From positions 1 to 7,329 of the forward strand of contig JAKABK010000082.1 of the NCBI GenBank assembly GCA_021796905.1: a stretch of DNA of 7,329 bases, written 5' to 3'. The stretch's first letter is position 1, and the number at the start of each line of letters is the position of its first letter. Below, one piece after another: positions 6,242-7,329 of the stretch. Origin of the DNA: Actinomycetes bacterium. GTDB taxonomy: Bacteria > Actinomycetota > Acidimicrobiia > Acidimicrobiales > Palsa-688. Below the pieces are notes generated by a model. It made no database searches, was not told the origin of the DNA, and saw only the letters and a list, made by a program, of their open reading frames with translations. Made by a program: the position numbers and the translations under genes.

Positions 6242-6635
6242 CCCGGGGGACGTGTTCCACCTCGCAGTGCCCGCCCGCGACCTCGAGGAGGCGTACCGTT
6301 TCTATGTCGAGGGACTCGGGTGCCACCTCGCCCGCCGCTACCCGGACCGCATCACCGTCGACTTCTTCGGGGACCAACTGGTCTGCCACCTCTCCGAGCG
6401 GTGGGATCGCGACGTCGAGGACCTCTACCCCCGCCACTTCGGGGTGACCTTCCGGCGCCGGGAGGACTTCGACGCGATCGTCCGTCTCGCCGAGACGCGG
6501 GAGCTGGCGGTGTTCGCAGCGGTGAGCCACCGCTTCGAGGGCCTGGTCGAGGAGCACCTCACCTTCGTGCTCACCGACCCGTCCAACAACCTGATCGAGA
6601 TGAAGTACTACCTCGACCCACGGATGATGCACTGA
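6234..6635 (+). CDS. VOC (vicinal oxygen chelate) family protein, glyoxalase/dioxygenase-like
   Basis: This is a 133-residue single-domain member of the glyoxalase I/bleomycin resistance/extradiol dioxygenase superfamily, which usually binds a divalent metal within paired beta-alpha-beta-beta-beta units. The first unit begins at VFHLAVPARDLEEAYRFY (7-24). DFFGDQLVCHL (43-53) and RHFGVTF (67-73) follow, and TDPSNNLIEMKYY (114-126) closes the second. His9, His68 and Glu122 lie where the family's metal ligands are expected, so activity is plausible. The DFFG-Q-HL and DPS-N-E-K pattern matches small bacterial VOC proteins often labelled as dioxygenases, with substrates mostly unknown. The ATG at 6234 places the fold directly at the N-terminus; the in-frame GTG at 6168 would add a low-complexity 22-residue tail with no ribosome-binding site. 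Its stop overlaps the apparent CTG start of the next gene. Confidence 0.85.
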   Translation: MRDPGDVFHLAVPARDLEEAYRFYVEGLGCHLARRYPDRITVDFFGDQLVCHLSERWDRDVEDLYPRHFGVTFRRREDFDAIVRLAETRELAVFAAVSHRFEGLVEEHLTFVLTDPSNNLIEMKYYLDPRMMH

Positions 6636-7210
6636 CCCGCTCTACACGCCGGCTGGTCGTCGCCCGCCACGGCCGGACCGAATGGAACGTCGCCGGCCGC
6701 TACCAGGGTCACGCGGACCCGGACCTCGACGTGGAGGGACGGGCCCAGGCGGAGCGGCTCGCCGTCGAGCTCGCCGGCCTGCCGGCGGGTCGAGTGGTGT
6801 CCTCGGACCTGCGCCGGGCCCGCCACACCGCCCGTCCGGTCGCCCGGGCCCTCGGCCTGGCGGTGGTCGTCGACCCCCGGCTGCGGGAGGTGGATGTCGG
6901 CGCGTGGGAAGGCCTCACCCCGGCAGAAGCCGAAGAGGCCTTCCCCGACGAGTACGCCGCTTGGCGCTCCGGTGAAGAGATCGCCCGGCGAGGCGGGGAG
7001 AGCACCCCGGAGGCGGGTGCCCGGGCCGCAGCGGCGATCGTCGGCCACGCCGGCGAGCTCGACGCCGACCGGGCGCTGGTCGTGGTGTCCCACGGCCTGG
7101 TGCTGAATGCTGCGCTGCGCCGGCTGCGAGCCGCCGGTATCGCCGACCTCGACGACGACCCACCCCGCCTGGCCAACGCCACCTGGTTGGAGGTGGAGCT
7201 ACAGGTCTGA
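6632..7210 (+). CDS. Histidine phosphatase (RHG) family protein, GpgP-like, apparent CTG start
   Basis: This is the second phosphohistidine-type phosphatase in the window, about 192 residues, with a complete active site: Arg12-His13 in ARHGRTEWN, Arg62 in SSDLRRARHTA, Glu86 in LREVDVGAWEG and His154 in VSHG. VVSSDLRRA, LRE-D-GAWEGLT, GGES and the C-terminal NATWLEVEL resemble actinobacterial glucosyl-3-phosphoglycerate phosphatase (GpgP), but that assignment is by motif only; a CobC-like or general sugar phosphatase is possible. The start is the notable point. No ATG, GTG or TTG lies in frame near the domain, and the nearest upstream conventional start (6320) would require over 300 bp of overlap with the VOC gene. 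The CTG at 6632 overlaps the VOC stop (CTGA), matching the GTGA overlaps of the two other coupled pairs here and giving a normal seven-residue lead-in before the RHG strand. Confidence 0.85.
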   Translation: MTRSTRRLVVARHGRTEWNVAGRYQGHADPDLDVEGRAQAERLAVELAGLPAGRVVSSDLRRARHTARPVARALGLAVVVDPRLREVDVGAWEGLTPAEAEEAFPDEYAAWRSGEEIARRGGESTPEAGARAAAAIVGHAGELDADRALVVVSHGLVLNAALRRLRAAGIADLDDDPPRLANATWLEVELQV

Positions 7211-7329
7211 GCGCCCCGCGGCCACCGCAGCCCTCGACCCCCGGGCGTGTGCCAGCCACCCGCTCCCGGCGGCCCCGCTGGCGGCGCCCCCGCGACCGGC
7301 GGCCCCGGTCCCGACGCTCACCAGCCCCG
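7211..7329. other. Right-edge segment with no confident gene
   Basis: This GC-rich stretch repeats CGGCGGCCCC twice and has no clear terminator. On the minus strand one frame is open from the window edge to a TAG at 7201-7199, a 12-bp overlap with the phosphatase 3' end. It would encode a Gly/Ala-rich C-terminus ending AAVAAGRSDL. It may be the tail of a convergent gene or simple high-GC chance; the window ends too soon to tell. Confidence 0.25.

Noticed and set aside
6320..6631. Long N-terminal extension of the second phosphatase
   Set aside because: The region is already coding for the VOC protein in another frame with intact motifs, and the extension reads as Pro/Arg-rich shadow sequence.

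Overview
The window is very GC-rich, with coding capacity on both strands, GTG (and apparently one CTG) start codons and 4-bp stop/start overlaps. This style, together with the protein families, points to a high-GC actinobacterium. Acidimicrobiia is a reasonable guess but is inference only. No rRNA or tRNA gene, CRISPR array, transposase, integrase or phage gene is visible, so this looks like chromosomal housekeeping and metabolic sequence rather than a mobile island.

Left part (1-2309): the C-terminal two thirds of a protoheme IX farnesyltransferase (CtaB, heme O synthase) enters from the left edge on the plus strand. It meets, tail to tail with a 12-bp gap, a two-gene minus-strand operon for an ABC exporter: the ATPase (1392-2309) is followed by an ABC-2 permease (631-1395) that overlaps it by 4 bp. 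An ABC exporter next to heme A/O synthesis genes is a familiar actinobacterial arrangement.

Middle (2310-2502): a divergent intergenic region with GC-rich inverted repeats and a 17-bp tandem repeat, ending in a good ribosome-binding site for the first plus-strand gene.

Right part (2503-7210): a run of plus-strand genes. They are an Shb17-like histidine (RHG) phosphatase; an ANL-superfamily acyl-CoA ligase resembling the oxalate-CoA ligase (Pcs60/AAE3) branch; a membrane acyltransferase-3 protein joined to the ligase by a GTGA overlap; a possible 49-codon small ORF whose end overlaps the next start; a VOC-fold (glyoxalase/dioxygenase-like) protein; and a second RHG phosphatase resembling GpgP. 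The last gene has no ATG, GTG or TTG close to its domain and appears to begin at a CTG overlapping the VOC stop (CTGA).

The most interesting unit is the coupled acyl-CoA ligase and acyltransferase 3. The ligase could make a particular acyl-CoA that the membrane enzyme then attaches to a surface glycan or lipid. Two sugar-phosphate-type phosphatases nearby fit, but do not prove, a role in making an acylated carbohydrate. Each protein family is known; the combination and its substrate are what remain undescribed.
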